The notes: a model not told the origin generated them from the sequence alone. A DNA stretch of 64,000 nt from Acinetobacter defluvii (GCF_001704615.3 NZ_CP029397.2:2666001-2730000); one strand, 5' to 3'; positions 39,892 through 49,113 are shown, counted from the stretch's first letter. Made by a program: numbers and translations.

Positions 39892-40935
39892 ATGGTGAAT
39901 ATGGAGCCAAGCAGTGAAGTTGTCATTCGACAGCATGACTATCTCTCTGGACGTGTATTATTGGTGAATGCGCCAACGGATGACCTACTTTCAAATTTAG
40001 CTCATGACATCGAAGCCAGCATTTGGACATGGAATTTTAATGAATTTCAATATTTCCAAAAACTAAATGCTCAGGTTCATTTTGGAACAGATGTACCCAA
40101 ACAAGATTTTGATCAAGCCATTGTATTTGTGCCAAAGTCAAAAGAATTGCTCAATTATATTTTGCACAATTTAGTCAGTCGTCTTGCGATAGGCTCAACC
40201 ATCTTCCTCGTCGGTGAGAAAAAAGGGGGGGTAGAACGTGCGGCAAAACAACTACAACCTTTTGGAAATGCCATCAAATTAGACAGTGCCCGACATTGTC
40301 AAATGTGGCAACTCACAACCGACAAAACCATTAAAGTCAAAGCATTAGCAGAATGGGTACAAAATTATTCTGTGGCTACGCCAGCGGGTGAACTCAGTAT
40401 TTGTGCCCTTCCTGGTGTTTTTAGCCAAAATCGCTTAGATGTTGGTACAGCAGTATTGTTGCCATATTTATCACAAGTCACTTCAGGAAAAATCGCTGAT
40501 TTCGGTTGTGGTGCAGGTGTGATCAGTGCCTATTTATCCAAAATAAATCCTAAAAATCGTGTTTTTGCTTTAGATGTTGATGCTTTTGCTTTAGCATCCA
40601 CCCAAATGACGTTTGAAAAAAATAATCTCCCTTTAGAACAACTTGAAATTAAAGCGGTTACGGGAATTGAGGATGCACCCTTATTTTTGCACGCCATCGT
40701 CAGTAATCCACCATTTCATCAAGGTATTCAGACCGATTACAATGCCAGTGAAACACTGTGTAAAACTGCAAGACGACATTTAAAATCAGGTGGCGAATTA
40801 TGGATTGTGGCAAACCGCTTTCTAAATTACCCATTACTTATTGAACAAAGTTTTGGTCAATGTACGACCAAAGCAGATCAACAAGGTTTTAAAGTGTTGT
40901 TTGCCAACACTCAAAAAAACCTTAAGGAAGCATGA
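39892..40935 (+). CDS. rsmC: 16S rRNA (guanine1207-N2)-methyltransferase
   Basis: RsmC methylates G1207 of 16S rRNA in the 30S subunit. The 347-residue protein has a degenerate N-terminal methyltransferase-like domain (to about 190) containing [18 protein letters not shown]. The active C-terminal domain has motif [17 protein letters not shown] and the catalytic NPPF in [11 protein letters not shown], followed by the usual [22 protein letters not shown]. Two in-frame ATGs (39892 and 39901) compete and neither has a clear Shine-Dalgarno. The stop overlaps the lysP start by four bases. Confidence 0.92.
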   Translation: MVNMEPSSEVVIRQHDYLSGRVLLVNAPTDDLLSNLAHDIEASIWTWNFNEFQYFQKLNAQVHFGTDVPKQDFDQAIVFVPKSKELLNYILHNLVSRLAIGSTIFLVGEKKGGVERAAKQLQPFGNAIKLDSARHCQMWQLTTDKTIKVKALAEWVQNYSVATPAGELSICALPGVFSQNRLDVGTAVLLPYLSQVTSGKIADFGCGAGVISAYLSKINPKNRVFALDVDAFALASTQMTFEKNNLPLEQLEIKAVTGIEDAPLFLHAIVSNPPFHQGIQTDYNASETLCKTARRHLKSGGELWIVANRFLNYPLLIEQSFGQCTTKADQQGFKVLFANTQKNLKEA

Positions 40936-42398
40936 TGAGCGGAACAGATCATCCACAACTCAAGCGTAAGCTCGGCGCTCGACATTTAAATATGATCGCC
41001 ATAGGCGGTTCGATTGGCACAGGTTTATTTCTAGCATCGGGTCAAACCATTGCAACAGCGGGTCCAGGCGGTGCATTACTTGCCTATGCCTTGATTGGTG
41101 TCATGATTTATTTCTTGATGACTAGTCTGGGTGAGCTTGCAACACACAACCCAACTTCAGGCGCATTTTTTACCTATGGGAATAAATATGTCGAGGAAGG
41201 TTTTGGTTTTGCACTGGGTTGGAACTATTGGTACAACTGGGCAATTACGGTTGCATTTGAATTGGTTGCTGTACAATTCATCATGAAATTTTGGTTTCCT
41301 GATATCCCCGGGGTGTGGTGGAGTGCAATCTTCCTTGCAATCATCTTCTGTATCAATGCCTTAACAGTCAAAGGCTTTGGTGAGAGTGAATTTTTATTTT
41401 CGCTGGTTAAAGTGATTGCGATTATTTTCTTCATTGCGATTGGTTTATTCATGATTGGTAAAATCATGCTTGATCCCACTCAGTCTGTCACAAAAAACTG
41501 GACGATTGGTGAAGCGCCTTTTGTTGGAGGTTTTCAAGCACTGGTCGGTGTAGCCATGATTGCTGGATTCTCTTTCCAAGGTACTGAAATGGTCGGGGTT
41601 GCTGCAGGGGAATCCAAAGATCCGAAAAAGACCATTCCGATTGCTATTAAACAGATTTTTTGGCGTATTTTACTGTTCTATATCTTGTGTATTTTCATTA
41701 TTGGAACATTGGTTGCATATACCGATCCAAGTCTACAACTTGCCGCTGAAGGCGATGGTAATATTACTCTTTCGCCATTTACCCTACTCTATGAAAAAGC
41801 AGGCTTAGCCTTCGCAGCAGGCTTGATGAATGCTGTGATTTTAACTGCAATTTTATCTGCAGGAAACTCAGGCATGTACTCGTCAACACGTATGTTATTC
41901 GACATGGCACGCCAAGGTCGTGCGCCTAAATGGTTTGCCAAATTAGATATGCGTGGCGTGCCGATGAATGCCCTTTATGCTACTACGTTTATTGCAGCTT
42001 TCTGCTTCTTAACGACTTTTATTGGTGAAAATCAAGTCTTTACTTGGTTGCTAAATATGTCAGGGATGTGTGGCTTTATTGTTTGGTTAGGGATTGCGAT
42101 TTCACATTATCGTTTCCGCAAAGGTTATTTAGCCCAAGGTTATAAGCTTGAAGATTTAGCGTATACTGCAAAATTCTTCCCATTCGCACCGTGGTTCGCT
42201 TTTATCTTGTGTACGATTGTCGTGCTCGGACAAAACTATCAAGCTGTTCTTGAGGGTGATTGGTTGGGTGTTTTATCAACCTATATCAGTATTCCATTAT
42301 TCTTGGCAATTTGGCTTGGTTATAAATGGAAACACAAAACTAAACTCATTCCTTATGAAAAAATGGATGTAAAACCCATGGATGAAGATAAAGCCTAA
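40932..42398 (+). CDS. lysP: Lysine-specific permease-like amino acid transporter
   Basis: This 488-residue APC-superfamily permease has about 12 helices. It follows E. coli LysP closely from memory: [96 protein letters not shown] and the late [13 protein letters not shown]. It probably imports lysine by proton symport. ATGs at 40932 and 40935 are both possible, and AAGGAAG sits better for the second. It is coupled to rsmC by overlap and followed by a terminator. Confidence 0.85.
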   Translation: MMSGTDHPQLKRKLGARHLNMIAIGGSIGTGLFLASGQTIATAGPGGALLAYALIGVMIYFLMTSLGELATHNPTSGAFFTYGNKYVEEGFGFALGWNYWYNWAITVAFELVAVQFIMKFWFPDIPGVWWSAIFLAIIFCINALTVKGFGESEFLFSLVKVIAIIFFIAIGLFMIGKIMLDPTQSVTKNWTIGEAPFVGGFQALVGVAMIAGFSFQGTEMVGVAAGESKDPKKTIPIAIKQIFWRILLFYILCIFIIGTLVAYTDPSLQLAAEGDGNITLSPFTLLYEKAGLAFAAGLMNAVILTAILSAGNSGMYSSTRMLFDMARQGRAPKWFAKLDMRGVPMNALYATTFIAAFCFLTTFIGENQVFTWLLNMSGMCGFIVWLGIAISHYRFRKGYLAQGYKLEDLAYTAKFFPFAPWFAFILCTIVVLGQNYQAVLEGDWLGVLSTYISIPLFLAIWLGYKWKHKTKLIPYEKMDVKPMDEDKA

Positions 42399-42419
42399 TC
42401 TAAGATAGTCCACACAAGT

Positions 42420-42448
42420 TAAGCTCTATTTCGATAGGGCTTTTTTAT
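42420..42448 (+). terminator. Intrinsic terminator of lysP
   Basis: AGCTCTAT-TTCG-ATAGGGCT, a stem with one G-T pair and a UUCG tetraloop, is followed by six T residues 20 bases after the stop. Confidence 0.87.
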
Positions 42449-42554
42449 TGCAGAATAAATATTTAAATTCAATATACTCATTAATAATCAATATCTTAAA
42501 ATTTGTTAAATTCTAAACTTATTTAAAAATTAAAAAATAAATCATTAATTCATC

Positions 42555-42582
42555 TTGACAGATGCTTTTTATTGCTTAAAAT
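42555..42582 (+). promoter_or_regulatory. Strong sigma-70 promoter upstream of the rtcB leader
   Basis: A perfect -35 TTGACA (42555-42560) and TAAAAT (42577-42582) are spaced by 16 bases. The predicted transcript would start near 42589. Confidence 0.75.
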
Positions 42583-42635
42583 GACGCCAAATTCGATCCA
42601 TCTTTTCCAAAAAGATTTTATAGGAGGACATCAAC

Positions 42636-42665
42636 ATGCTGACATTGGAAAATAACACAAACTAA
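42636..42665 (+). CDS. Nine-codon leader ORF
   Basis: ATG at 42636 to TAA at 42665 encodes MLTLENNTN. It is preceded by a perfect AGGAGG eight bases upstream, the best ribosome site in the neighbourhood, and lies inside the structured leader before rtcB. No residue run suggests which amino acid would be sensed. Translation is inferred only from the ribosome site. Confidence 0.4.
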   Translation: MLTLENNTN

Positions 42666-42725
42666 TACAGCAAGATGTCACTCACGGACACTTGCTCACC
42701 AAAGTGTCCGAATGCCAAGATTCTT

Positions 42726-42749
42726 AACCTAGCATTCGCTAGGTTTTTT
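42726..42749 (+). terminator. Intrinsic terminator between the leader promoter and rtcB
   Basis: AACCTAGC-ATTC-GCTAGGTT is an eight-base-pair stem followed by T residues. It lies between the strong promoter and the rtcB coding region, so full-length rtcB mRNA from that promoter requires read-through. Confidence 0.82.
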
Positions 42750-42812
42750 ATGTCTAAAAATATAAGGCAAAAGAATATTCGGACAAATATAAAATTGCTT
42801 AGAGAAATTCAA

Positions 42813-44018
42813 ATGGGCATACAAAAAATTTTGAACGCCAAAGCAGAGTATGGCGTTCCTGTAAAAATCTACACCAATGATGTCGATGAAGAAAGCATGA
42901 CACAATTGCGAAAAATGGCGCAATTACAGTTTATTCACTCCCATATTGCAGTGATGCCAGATGTGCATTTAGGTAAAGGTGCAACAGTAGGCAGTGTCAT
43001 TCCGACTAAAAATGCTATTATTCCTGCGGCAGTCGGTGTAGATATTGGTTGTGGCATGAACGCAATGCGATTAAGTTTAAAAGCAGAGCAATTACCTGAT
43101 AATTTAAGTGCATTACGTAACGCGATTGAACGAAAAGTCCCAGTCGGTTTTGAAATGCATAAGCAAATCAAAGCTAAAGCTTCGACTCTCGCACCATTGG
43201 ACAAACGCTTAAAACTGATCACCGATAAGCATCCTGCACTGAAACGCATGTTACGTCATTTTGATTCAACATGGCAAAAACAAATTGGCACGTTGGGTGG
43301 TGGGAATCATTTTATCGAACTTTGTTTAGATGAAAATGATGATGTTTGGGTCATGTTGCATTCTGGGAGTCGAGGGCTAGGAAATGTGATTGGCACCTAC
43401 TTTATCGAACGTGCCAAAAAAGAAGCGCAAAATCGATTCGGGCATGTACCTGATAAAGATTTGTCATACTTTGCTGAAGGTTCAAACAGTTTTGAGGATT
43501 ATTTTGAAGCTGTAGAATGGGCACAAGAATATGCTTATGAGAATCGCCGTGAAATGATGCGCCTTATTTTAGAAGCAATTCGTCCACTTTTACCAAGCTT
43601 TCAAATGACCAAAGAAGCCATCAATTGTCATCATAATTATGTGCAGAAAGAACTACATTTTGGTGAAGAAGTCTTTGTGACACGTAAAGGTGCAATTCGT
43701 GCAGGTACTGATGAATACGGTATTATTCCAGGTTCAATGGGTGCGAAATCATTCATTGTCAAAGGTAAAGGCAACCCAGATTCATTTTGCTCATGTTCGC
43801 ATGGCGCAGGTCGTCGTATGAGCCGCAGTAAAGCCAAAAATCTGTTTAGTCAGCAAGACTTAATTGCGCAAACACAAGGAATCGAATGCCGTAAAGATAA
43901 AGGTGTAGTGGATGAAATTCCGAGTGCCTATAAAGATATCGATGAAGTAATGGCTAATCAAACTGACTTAATTGAGGTCGTTCACACCCTCAAACAAGTC
44001 ATGTGCGTTAAAGGTTAA
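42813..44018 (+). CDS. rtcB: RNA-splicing ligase RtcB
   Basis: RtcB joins 2',3'-cyclic-phosphate (or 3'-phosphate) and 5'-OH RNA ends with GTP and manganese, as in tRNA and rRNA repair. The 401 residues carry IAVMPDVHLGKGATVGSVIPT, the metal-binding VGVDIGCGMNA, GTLGGGNHFIELCLDE, NCHHNYVQKELHFGEE and the guanylated-histidine motif CSCSHGAGRRMSRSKAK. The frame is open back to 42675, but that segment crosses a terminator hairpin and has no homology I know. The ATG at 42813, starting MGIQKIL shortly before the conserved VPVKIYTNDV, is preferred; an intermediate ATG at 42750 is possible. No rtcA, rtcR or archease gene is adjacent. Confidence 0.93.
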   Translation: MGIQKILNAKAEYGVPVKIYTNDVDEESMTQLRKMAQLQFIHSHIAVMPDVHLGKGATVGSVIPTKNAIIPAAVGVDIGCGMNAMRLSLKAEQLPDNLSALRNAIERKVPVGFEMHKQIKAKASTLAPLDKRLKLITDKHPALKRMLRHFDSTWQKQIGTLGGGNHFIELCLDENDDVWVMLHSGSRGLGNVIGTYFIERAKKEAQNRFGHVPDKDLSYFAEGSNSFEDYFEAVEWAQEYAYENRREMMRLILEAIRPLLPSFQMTKEAINCHHNYVQKELHFGEEVFVTRKGAIRAGTDEYGIIPGSMGAKSFIVKGKGNPDSFCSCSHGAGRRMSRSKAKNLFSQQDLIAQTQGIECRKDKGVVDEIPSAYKDIDEVMANQTDLIEVVHTLKQVMCVKG

Positions 44019-44424
44019 AGCTAAAATACAATATCCAACTTCTCGCGTCTTAAGGTACGGTATATAAGTGCGATTAAACACTTGCATAACGTCTTAAGTT
44101 TCCTCTTTGAGATAAGAGTTCAGTAAATCAACTTACTGAATTCTTTCTTTTTAAAGTTTTAGTGGTCTTTGAAATAAATTTAATAAAAATTGCTTTTTAT
44201 AATGACTTAATATGTGAGTGCTACTCTTAGGTTAAATAATAGGATTATTAGCATTAGTAAAATATCTTAGCTATCTTGTGGCTGTATTGATTCTTATAAC
44301 AAAAATACAGTACAGAGTTTTGTACGACTTTAAAAGATATTCATTATTTTTCAACACAATATAAGTTATGCCAACATAAAAGAAAAATTTATTTTTTAGG
44401 CTGAGTATTACTTTTAATATGCTT
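44019..44424. other. Intergenic region of 406 bases after rtcB
   Basis: It contains a terminator-like hairpin at 44116-44152, then about 270 bases of AT-rich sequence with no supported gene, promoter or repeat. Confidence 0.5.
44116..44152 (+). terminator. Probable terminator of rtcB
   Basis: GAGTTCAGTAA and TTACTGAATTC pair with one G-T around a short loop and are followed by TTTCTTTTT. It is about 100 bases after the rtcB stop. Confidence 0.6.
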
Positions 44425-44952
44425 TTAACTCAGTTGTTCAACTGTATGATAACAATGAATTACAATCGCTTGCTGACAAATACCCTCCGCTCGACGTTGT
44501 CGCTCAAAAACTTGTCGTGACATCGGTTCTAAGCTATCAAAAAAGCAAATTTCATCTTCTTCAATACTATACACCAACGAATGATTTCCCACGCCTTCCA
44601 AATCATCATAGAAAACTATGACCAATGCTTGATTATTTTCTATTTCATGCTGAATTGCTGGATAACTTAAAGCAGGTAAAATAGGAATTGCTAACTGCCC
44701 TGTTTCAAAATACGCATCTTGCTCTTTAAGATGCTGATTCAAATCAATATCTGTATAAAAAGTAAGATCAAAGCCTAACTTATACAATGCGACAGCTAGA
44801 CCAATCGTAAAGGTACCTTCTTCAGCATCATGTTTAGATAATTCAATCAATTGAGCAGGTGAAATATCCAAACCATATTGGCGAATTACACACCATAAAG
44901 CAAATACCCCACAGTTTAATGGTAAATTTAAAATTTCATCAGGCATACTCAT
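44425..44952 (-). CDS. C39-like cysteine peptidase domain protein
   Basis: This 175-residue cytosolic protein resembles the peptidase C39-like family. The N-terminal LNCGVFALWCVIRQYGLDISPAQLIELSKHD has the expected catalytic Cys and helix. GVGNHSLVYSIEEDEICFFDSLEPM supplies the His and Asp of a papain-like triad. C39 domains usually sit in bacteriocin ABC exporters and cleave double-glycine leaders; here the domain stands alone, without transporter, signal peptide or a visible double-glycine substrate nearby. It may be a free-standing relative with another role. The ATG at 44952 gives MSMPDE; the gene is monocistronic. Confidence 0.7.
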   Translation of the reverse strand: MSMPDEILNLPLNCGVFALWCVIRQYGLDISPAQLIELSKHDAEEGTFTIGLAVALYKLGFDLTFYTDIDLNQHLKEQDAYFETGQLAIPILPALSYPAIQHEIENNQALVIVFYDDLEGVGNHSLVYSIEEDEICFFDSLEPMSRQVFERQRRAEGICQQAIVIHCYHTVEQLS

Positions 44953-45010
44953 AGCTAACCTTCACTTACCTTTCAACCCAGAAGTTTATTATCCTTAAAT
45001 AACTTACATA

Positions 45011-45038
45011 AAAAAACGACTCCGAAGAGTCGTTTTTA
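45011..45038 (-). terminator. Intrinsic terminator of ompA
   Basis: AAAAACGACTC-N4-GAGTCGTTTTT is a perfect 11-base-pair stem whose flanking A and T runs are symmetric. It lies 20 bases after the ompA stop. Confidence 0.9.
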
Positions 45039-45056
45039 TCACTCAGTGACTCAATA

Positions 45057-46082
45057 TTATTGAGCTGGTTGAGCAAGAACAGTACGGCTACCAGTGATCG
45101 CAGCGAATACGCGACGGTTCATAGCACGACCTTCTTTAGTTTTGTTGTCAGCAATCGGTTGATCCCAAGCGAAACCTTGAGTAGACAAACGAGATGCATC
45201 AATGTTGAATTCGCTTACAAGAGCAGATTTAACAGAGTTAGCACGCGCTAAAGATAAACGTTCGTTTAATTGACGTGGACCGGTGTTATCTGTGTGACCT
45301 TCAATACGAGCAGTCGCATTCGGGAACTCATTTAACTTCTCAGCAACCTTAGCGATTTCTGGTTTGTATTGTGCTTTGATATTTGATTTGTTTGTATCAA
45401 AGAATACACGAAGTTCCATGTTAAGTGGCTCAGTAATCTCTTGTGGCGCTGGCGCTACAGGAGTAGGAGCAACTGGCTCAACTGGAGCAACTTCTACTAC
45501 AGGTGCAGCAGGTTTCAAGTGACCACCAAGAACTACGTTAAGACCAGCAAGTGCTGTATATCTCCAGTACTTTTCATCGAAGTCATAAGTACCACGCGCT
45601 TCAGTACGTAGAGATAAAGCATCATTTAAACGCCAGAATATACCTGCACCTGCATTACCGATAGTATCTTCTTTATCCGCATAAATACCATCAAAATCAG
45701 TCTTAGTTTGACCAGCACCTAATAATACATAAGGTTTGATTTTGCTGTCATAGTTTTTAGTGATTAAGTCAGAAGTGGCATAGAAGTTACCAGCAACCGT
45801 ACGTTGTTTATATTCAGCACCAGCTTTGCCAGTACCCTCTAAATCACCTTTAACTTGATTATATTCAGCTTCAAAACCTAACCAAGGTGTTAATTCAACA
45901 CCAAGAGCAGCGCCAACGAATAAATCATCTTGTAATTCTGCATGGGTAGTTAGCTTGTCATTATTGTGCTCGCTATCTTGCCACGTATAACCAACCAATA
46001 ATGGGGTTACAGTTACACCAGCGTTAGCAGCAGCTAATGGTACAGCAACAAGCATAGCAAGTGCGATACGACTCAATTTCAT
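45057..46082 (-). CDS. ompA: Outer membrane protein OmpA (Acinetobacter type)
   Basis: OmpA is an eight-stranded barrel with a periplasmic domain that holds the outer membrane to peptidoglycan. The 341-residue precursor has signal peptide [21 protein letters not shown]. The barrel starts [22 protein letters not shown] and includes [16 protein letters not shown] and [16 protein letters not shown] Pro-rich hinge ([18 protein letters not shown]) leads to the OmpA C-terminal domain ([37 protein letters not shown]). It matches A. baumannii OmpA closely from memory but lacks the Ala/Gln-rich extreme C-terminal tail. GGAGG precedes the ATG at 46082, chosen over a longer upstream frame because the signal peptide begins there. 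Confidence 0.96.
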   Translation of the reverse strand: MKLSRIALAMLVAVPLAAANAGVTVTPLLVGYTWQDSEHNNDKLTTHAELQDDLFVGAALGVELTPWLGFEAEYNQVKGDLEGTGKAGAEYKQRTVAGNFYATSDLITKNYDSKIKPYVLLGAGQTKTDFDGIYADKEDTIGNAGAGIFWRLNDALSLRTEARGTYDFDEKYWRYTALAGLNVVLGGHLKPAAPVVEVAPVEPVAPTPVAPAPQEITEPLNMELRVFFDTNKSNIKAQYKPEIAKVAEKLNEFPNATARIEGHTDNTGPRQLNERLSLARANSVKSALVSEFNIDASRLSTQGFAWDQPIADNKTKEGRAMNRRVFAAITGSRTVLAQPAQ

Positions 46083-46459
46083 GGATATCCTCCAGAGATA
46101 ACAATTGTTGTTCAAACTCAGCCTAAAATTTCTTTGGCTTCCTGAGATAAGCTTTATATATACCCCAGTATTATTTTTAAGCTACTCACGTTGAATCATA
46201 CAAACACTTGAGATTTTTTCCAAGTGCTTGATAACTTTAATCAAGCTTATTATTGACAAAATTACTTACAATTTCCGTTGTAATTCGGTAAATTTTTACT
46301 CGATTATCTTTGTGAATACCTTACTCTTTGCAATATCTTTATTTTAACAGCAAAACAATACGATAGTAATACATATTTTACAAACTTGTCTGTTACTGTG
46401 TAAATAAATAGAAAAGTATTTAAATTCATCAACATAAAAATTTTAAAGTTGAATTAAAC
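46083..46459. other. Intergenic region of 377 bases upstream of ompA
   Basis: The region is AT-rich. It contains two adjacent inverted repeats about 120-165 bases from the ompA start: CACTTG-N10-CAAGTG (46205-46226) and GCTTGAT-N7-ATCAAGC (46226-46246). These could be operator sites or part of a long leader. TATATATA at 46156-46163 is a possible -10 for ompA, but no -35 is clear. No gene is supported. Confidence 0.45.
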
Positions 46460-46990
46460 ATGTATTTATATTGTAAACAATACGGTTTAACCTTGGTTGA
46501 ACTTGTCATTTGTGTTTGTGTTATCGGCATTCTTGCCAGTATATCAACTCCATATTATCTTCATATACTGCAAGAGCGAGAACGAAAAAATATTTTCCCT
46601 TTACTTGATCAGCATATAAAATTTGCAAAAAATAGTGCTATTTTACATCATAGTACGATTATTATTTGCTCAACCTCTGATCTTCAATCTTGTCAAGATG
46701 ATCAATGGAATAGGAGTATTCTTATTTTCATAGACAAAAATAATAATAAACAACGTGATAGTAATGAGCCCATATTACAAGAAACAAAAACGCAGTTTAA
46801 GTATGGCTCTTTAAAATGGGCTGGCAGTATTACTCATCAAAAATTATTAGCTTTTCGAGCTGATACTGGTTTACCTAGGGGATCATCAGGTAGCTTTTAT
46901 TATTGTAGTTTAGATGATTCAAGCCTGCATTTACGCTTTAAAATGGGACAGATGGCACATCTAAGACAAGAATCGACAGCAACATGCTAA
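46460..46990 (+). CDS. GspH/FimT-family pseudopilin
   Basis: This 176-residue type II pseudopilin has a short leader ending in QYG, the prepilin-peptidase site, then LTLVELVICVCVIGILASISTPYYL, the hydrophobic N-terminal helix with Glu at position 5 of the mature protein. The globular part (DKNNNKQRDSNEPIL; FRADTGLPRGSSGSFYYC) matches the GspH/FimT domain, with cysteines that may pair. Such minor pilins prime type IV pilus or type II secretion pseudopilus assembly. No other pilus gene is adjacent, so it is an orphan. The ribosome site is weak. Confidence 0.82.
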   Translation: MYLYCKQYGLTLVELVICVCVIGILASISTPYYLHILQERERKNIFPLLDQHIKFAKNSAILHHSTIIICSTSDLQSCQDDQWNRSILIFIDKNNNKQRDSNEPILQETKTQFKYGSLKWAGSITHQKLLAFRADTGLPRGSSGSFYYCSLDDSSLHLRFKMGQMAHLRQESTATC

Positions 46991-47119
46991 AAATTGAAGG
47001 ATGAAATTGATCTCTAGAGTCCACAATTCTATCAATAAGTCACTTTATTCTTATATCTTTTTTCATATACTGCATAAGACGCGGTTTATTTAACATAAAA
47101 TAATGTGGAGATTAGAACA

Positions 47120-48295
47120 ATGATAGACATCGTAATTGTCAATGGTGCCCGTACTGCAATGGGTGGATTCCAAGGCAGCTTGGCAAGTGTAACTGCACCT
47201 GAGCTTGGTGCAACTGTAATCAAGGAAGCTGTGGCGCGTGCTGGTTTACAACCTACCGATGTTGAAGAAGTAATTATGGGCTGTGTTCTACCGGCTGGTT
47301 TAAAGCAAGGTCCTGCACGCCAAGCAATGCGTCAAGCAGGGCTTCCTGATACAACAGGTGCCGTGACTATTAATAAGCTTTGCGGTTCTGGAATGAAAGC
47401 AGTGATGCAAGCTGCTGATGCAATTAAAGCAGGTTCTGCCAATGTGATTGTTGCAGGTGGTATGGAGTCTATGAGCAATGCACCTTATTTACTGCCAAAA
47501 GCACGTGGCGGCTTCCGCATGGGGCATGGCGAAATCAAAGATCATATGTTCTTTGATGGTTTAGAGGATGCTGAAACAGGTCGTCTCATGGGATCATTTG
47601 CACAAGACATGGCAAATACCAAAGGCTATACCCGTGAACAAATGGATGAGTTTGCAATTCGCTCATTAAAACGTGCGCAAAATGCGATTAATGAAGGTTT
47701 TTTTGTAGATGAAATTGTCCCTGTCACTGTTTCAGGTCGCAAAGGCGATGTGATTATTGATAAAGATGAACAACCTTTTAATGCCAATATTGAAAAAATT
47801 CCAAGCTTACGTCCAGCTTTCGCTAAAGATGGCACGATTACGGCTGCCAATGCAAGTTCAATTTCTGATGGTGCATCTGCGTTAGTGTTAACGTCTGCTG
47901 AATATGCGTCTGCAAAAGGCTTAAAACCTTTAGCAAAAATTGTCGCTTATGCTTCAAACTCGCAACATCCTTCTGAATTCACTATTGCTCCTGTGGGTGC
48001 TATTCAAAAAGTCTTGAATAAAGCAGGCTGGGATGTTCAAGATGTTGATTTATGGGAAATCAATGAGGCATTTGCAATGGTGACCATGTGTCCAATTGAT
48101 GAGTTCAAGCTAGACGCTGAAAAAGTCAATATTAATGGGGGAGCTTGTGCATTGGGTCATCCTGTTGGCTCTACAGGTTCACGTATTATTTTAACGTTAA
48201 TACATGCTCTTAAGCGTACAGGTGGTAAAAAAGGTATTGCTGCTCTGTGCATCGGTGGTGGCGAAGCAACGGCTGTTGCAGTCGAAATTTTATAA
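47120..48295 (+). CDS. Acetyl-CoA C-acetyltransferase (thiolase)
   Basis: This 391-residue thiolase interconverts two acetyl-CoA and acetoacetyl-CoA or cleaves longer beta-ketoacyl-CoA. It has the nucleophilic cysteine in INKLCGSGMKAVM, AGGMESMSNAPYL, the histidine motif GGACALGHPVGSTGSRI, and the second cysteine in ALCIGGGEATAVAVE. A GTG at 47105 lengthens the frame, but the ATG at 47120 with GGAG nine bases upstream is correct. PhaA/AtoB and similar enzymes cannot be told apart here. It has no operon partner. Confidence 0.9.
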   Translation: MIDIVIVNGARTAMGGFQGSLASVTAPELGATVIKEAVARAGLQPTDVEEVIMGCVLPAGLKQGPARQAMRQAGLPDTTGAVTINKLCGSGMKAVMQAADAIKAGSANVIVAGGMESMSNAPYLLPKARGGFRMGHGEIKDHMFFDGLEDAETGRLMGSFAQDMANTKGYTREQMDEFAIRSLKRAQNAINEGFFVDEIVPVTVSGRKGDVIIDKDEQPFNANIEKIPSLRPAFAKDGTITAANASSISDGASALVLTSAEYASAKGLKPLAKIVAYASNSQHPSEFTIAPVGAIQKVLNKAGWDVQDVDLWEINEAFAMVTMCPIDEFKLDAEKVNINGGACALGHPVGSTGSRIILTLIHALKRTGGKKGIAALCIGGGEATAVAVEIL

Positions 48296-48421
48296 TTTTC
48301 AGTTTATAAAACTGAATGCGAAAATCTATTAAGGTTGCTTGATGCTAGTCCGTATAAAAATTGGCTAGCATTAGCTCTTCAGATGAACTTTTTTATTACT
48401 CAGTTTTGAAAAGTCAGAAAA

Positions 48422-49087
48422 CTAATGTGAGATAATTTCAATCTGTGGAAATGCAAAGCCTTTACATGAATATTCTGAACGCCATGCAATCGTGAGCATA
48501 CAATGTGGCAAACGATAACTCTGATAAGCAAATACGCCAATCAACGAATGAGCACAAATTCCGCCATTTTCAAACGGATGCGCATGGGTATTTAATTCAT
48601 TCAAATTCAAACGAATGCCCAAACCTGATGCTTTTAACACAGCTTCTTTACTTGTCCAGACCTTGAACCAGTATTCAGGATCACAGTCCAAATCTTGCCA
48701 AGTTTGGTATTCTTGTGGATGAAAAGCATGTTTTGCCAAAGCCTCAAAACGAACTTTGCGCTCTAAATCTTCAATATCTACACCAATATCTTGCATGTGC
48801 TTTGAAATTGCCAAAGCATAATGATTTTGGCTATGTGAATGGTTAAAGGCTATATTTTCAAAATGGTTAAGATAAGGTTTACCAAATTCGGTTTTAAGAA
48901 TATCTTGGTCTAAAATATTATGCTGTAAAAATGCAGAGAGGTACTGATTACGCTGCTGATAAATTTGATTTTTTTTATAATAATTAAAGTCTGGTAATTT
49001 TTCAAAGTTTGCTTGTGTTAAATGAATAAACTGAGCCAATGCTTGAACATGGATATGGATCTTTGTATTTTTCATTGGCTCAATCAT
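48422..49087 (-). CDS. 4'-phosphopantetheinyl transferase (Sfp type) of the aryl polyene cluster
   Basis: This 221-residue enzyme transfers 4'-phosphopantetheine from CoA to carrier proteins. It shows DIGVDIEDLERKVRFEALAKHAFHPQEY and WFKVWTSKEAVLKASGLGI, the two Sfp-type magnesium and CoA motifs. It is the last gene of the minus-strand pigment cluster and very probably activates its acyl carrier proteins. A second ATG lies four codons in (49075). It is convergent with the thiolase gene. Confidence 0.88.
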   Translation of the reverse strand: MIEPMKNTKIHIHVQALAQFIHLTQANFEKLPDFNYYKKNQIYQQRNQYLSAFLQHNILDQDILKTEFGKPYLNHFENIAFNHSHSQNHYALAISKHMQDIGVDIEDLERKVRFEALAKHAFHPQEYQTWQDLDCDPEYWFKVWTSKEAVLKASGLGIRLNLNELNTHAHPFENGGICAHSLIGVFAYQSYRLPHCMLTIAWRSEYSCKGFAFPQIEIISH

Positions 49088-49113
49088 TTTTGCACTTCTA
49101 AATAGAATTTAAC

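Larger units (their letters stand above)
42589..42749 (+). ncRNA. Structured leader or small RNA ending in an intrinsic terminator, upstream of rtcB
   Basis: About 160 bases run from a strong promoter to an intrinsic terminator. Visible helices are GACATC/GATGTC (42627-42632 with 42674-42679), enclosing TGCTG/CAGCA (42637-42641 with 42668-42672); the exact nine-base-pair stem CGGACACTT/AAGTGTCCG (42685-42693 with 42702-42710); and the terminator stem. The first helix touches the Shine-Dalgarno and start of a nine-codon ORF. It could be a free small RNA or an attenuator for rtcB. I do not recognise a known family. Confidence 0.6.

Noticed and set aside
42589..42749. Guanidine (mini-ykkC) or another known riboswitch
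   Set aside because: The twin ACGR-loop hairpins of mini-ykkC are absent, and no other riboswitch core I know fits.
48341..48372. Terminator downstream of the thiolase gene
   Set aside because: TGCTAGTC and GGCTAGCA can pair, but no T-run follows on either strand, so an intrinsic terminator is not supported.
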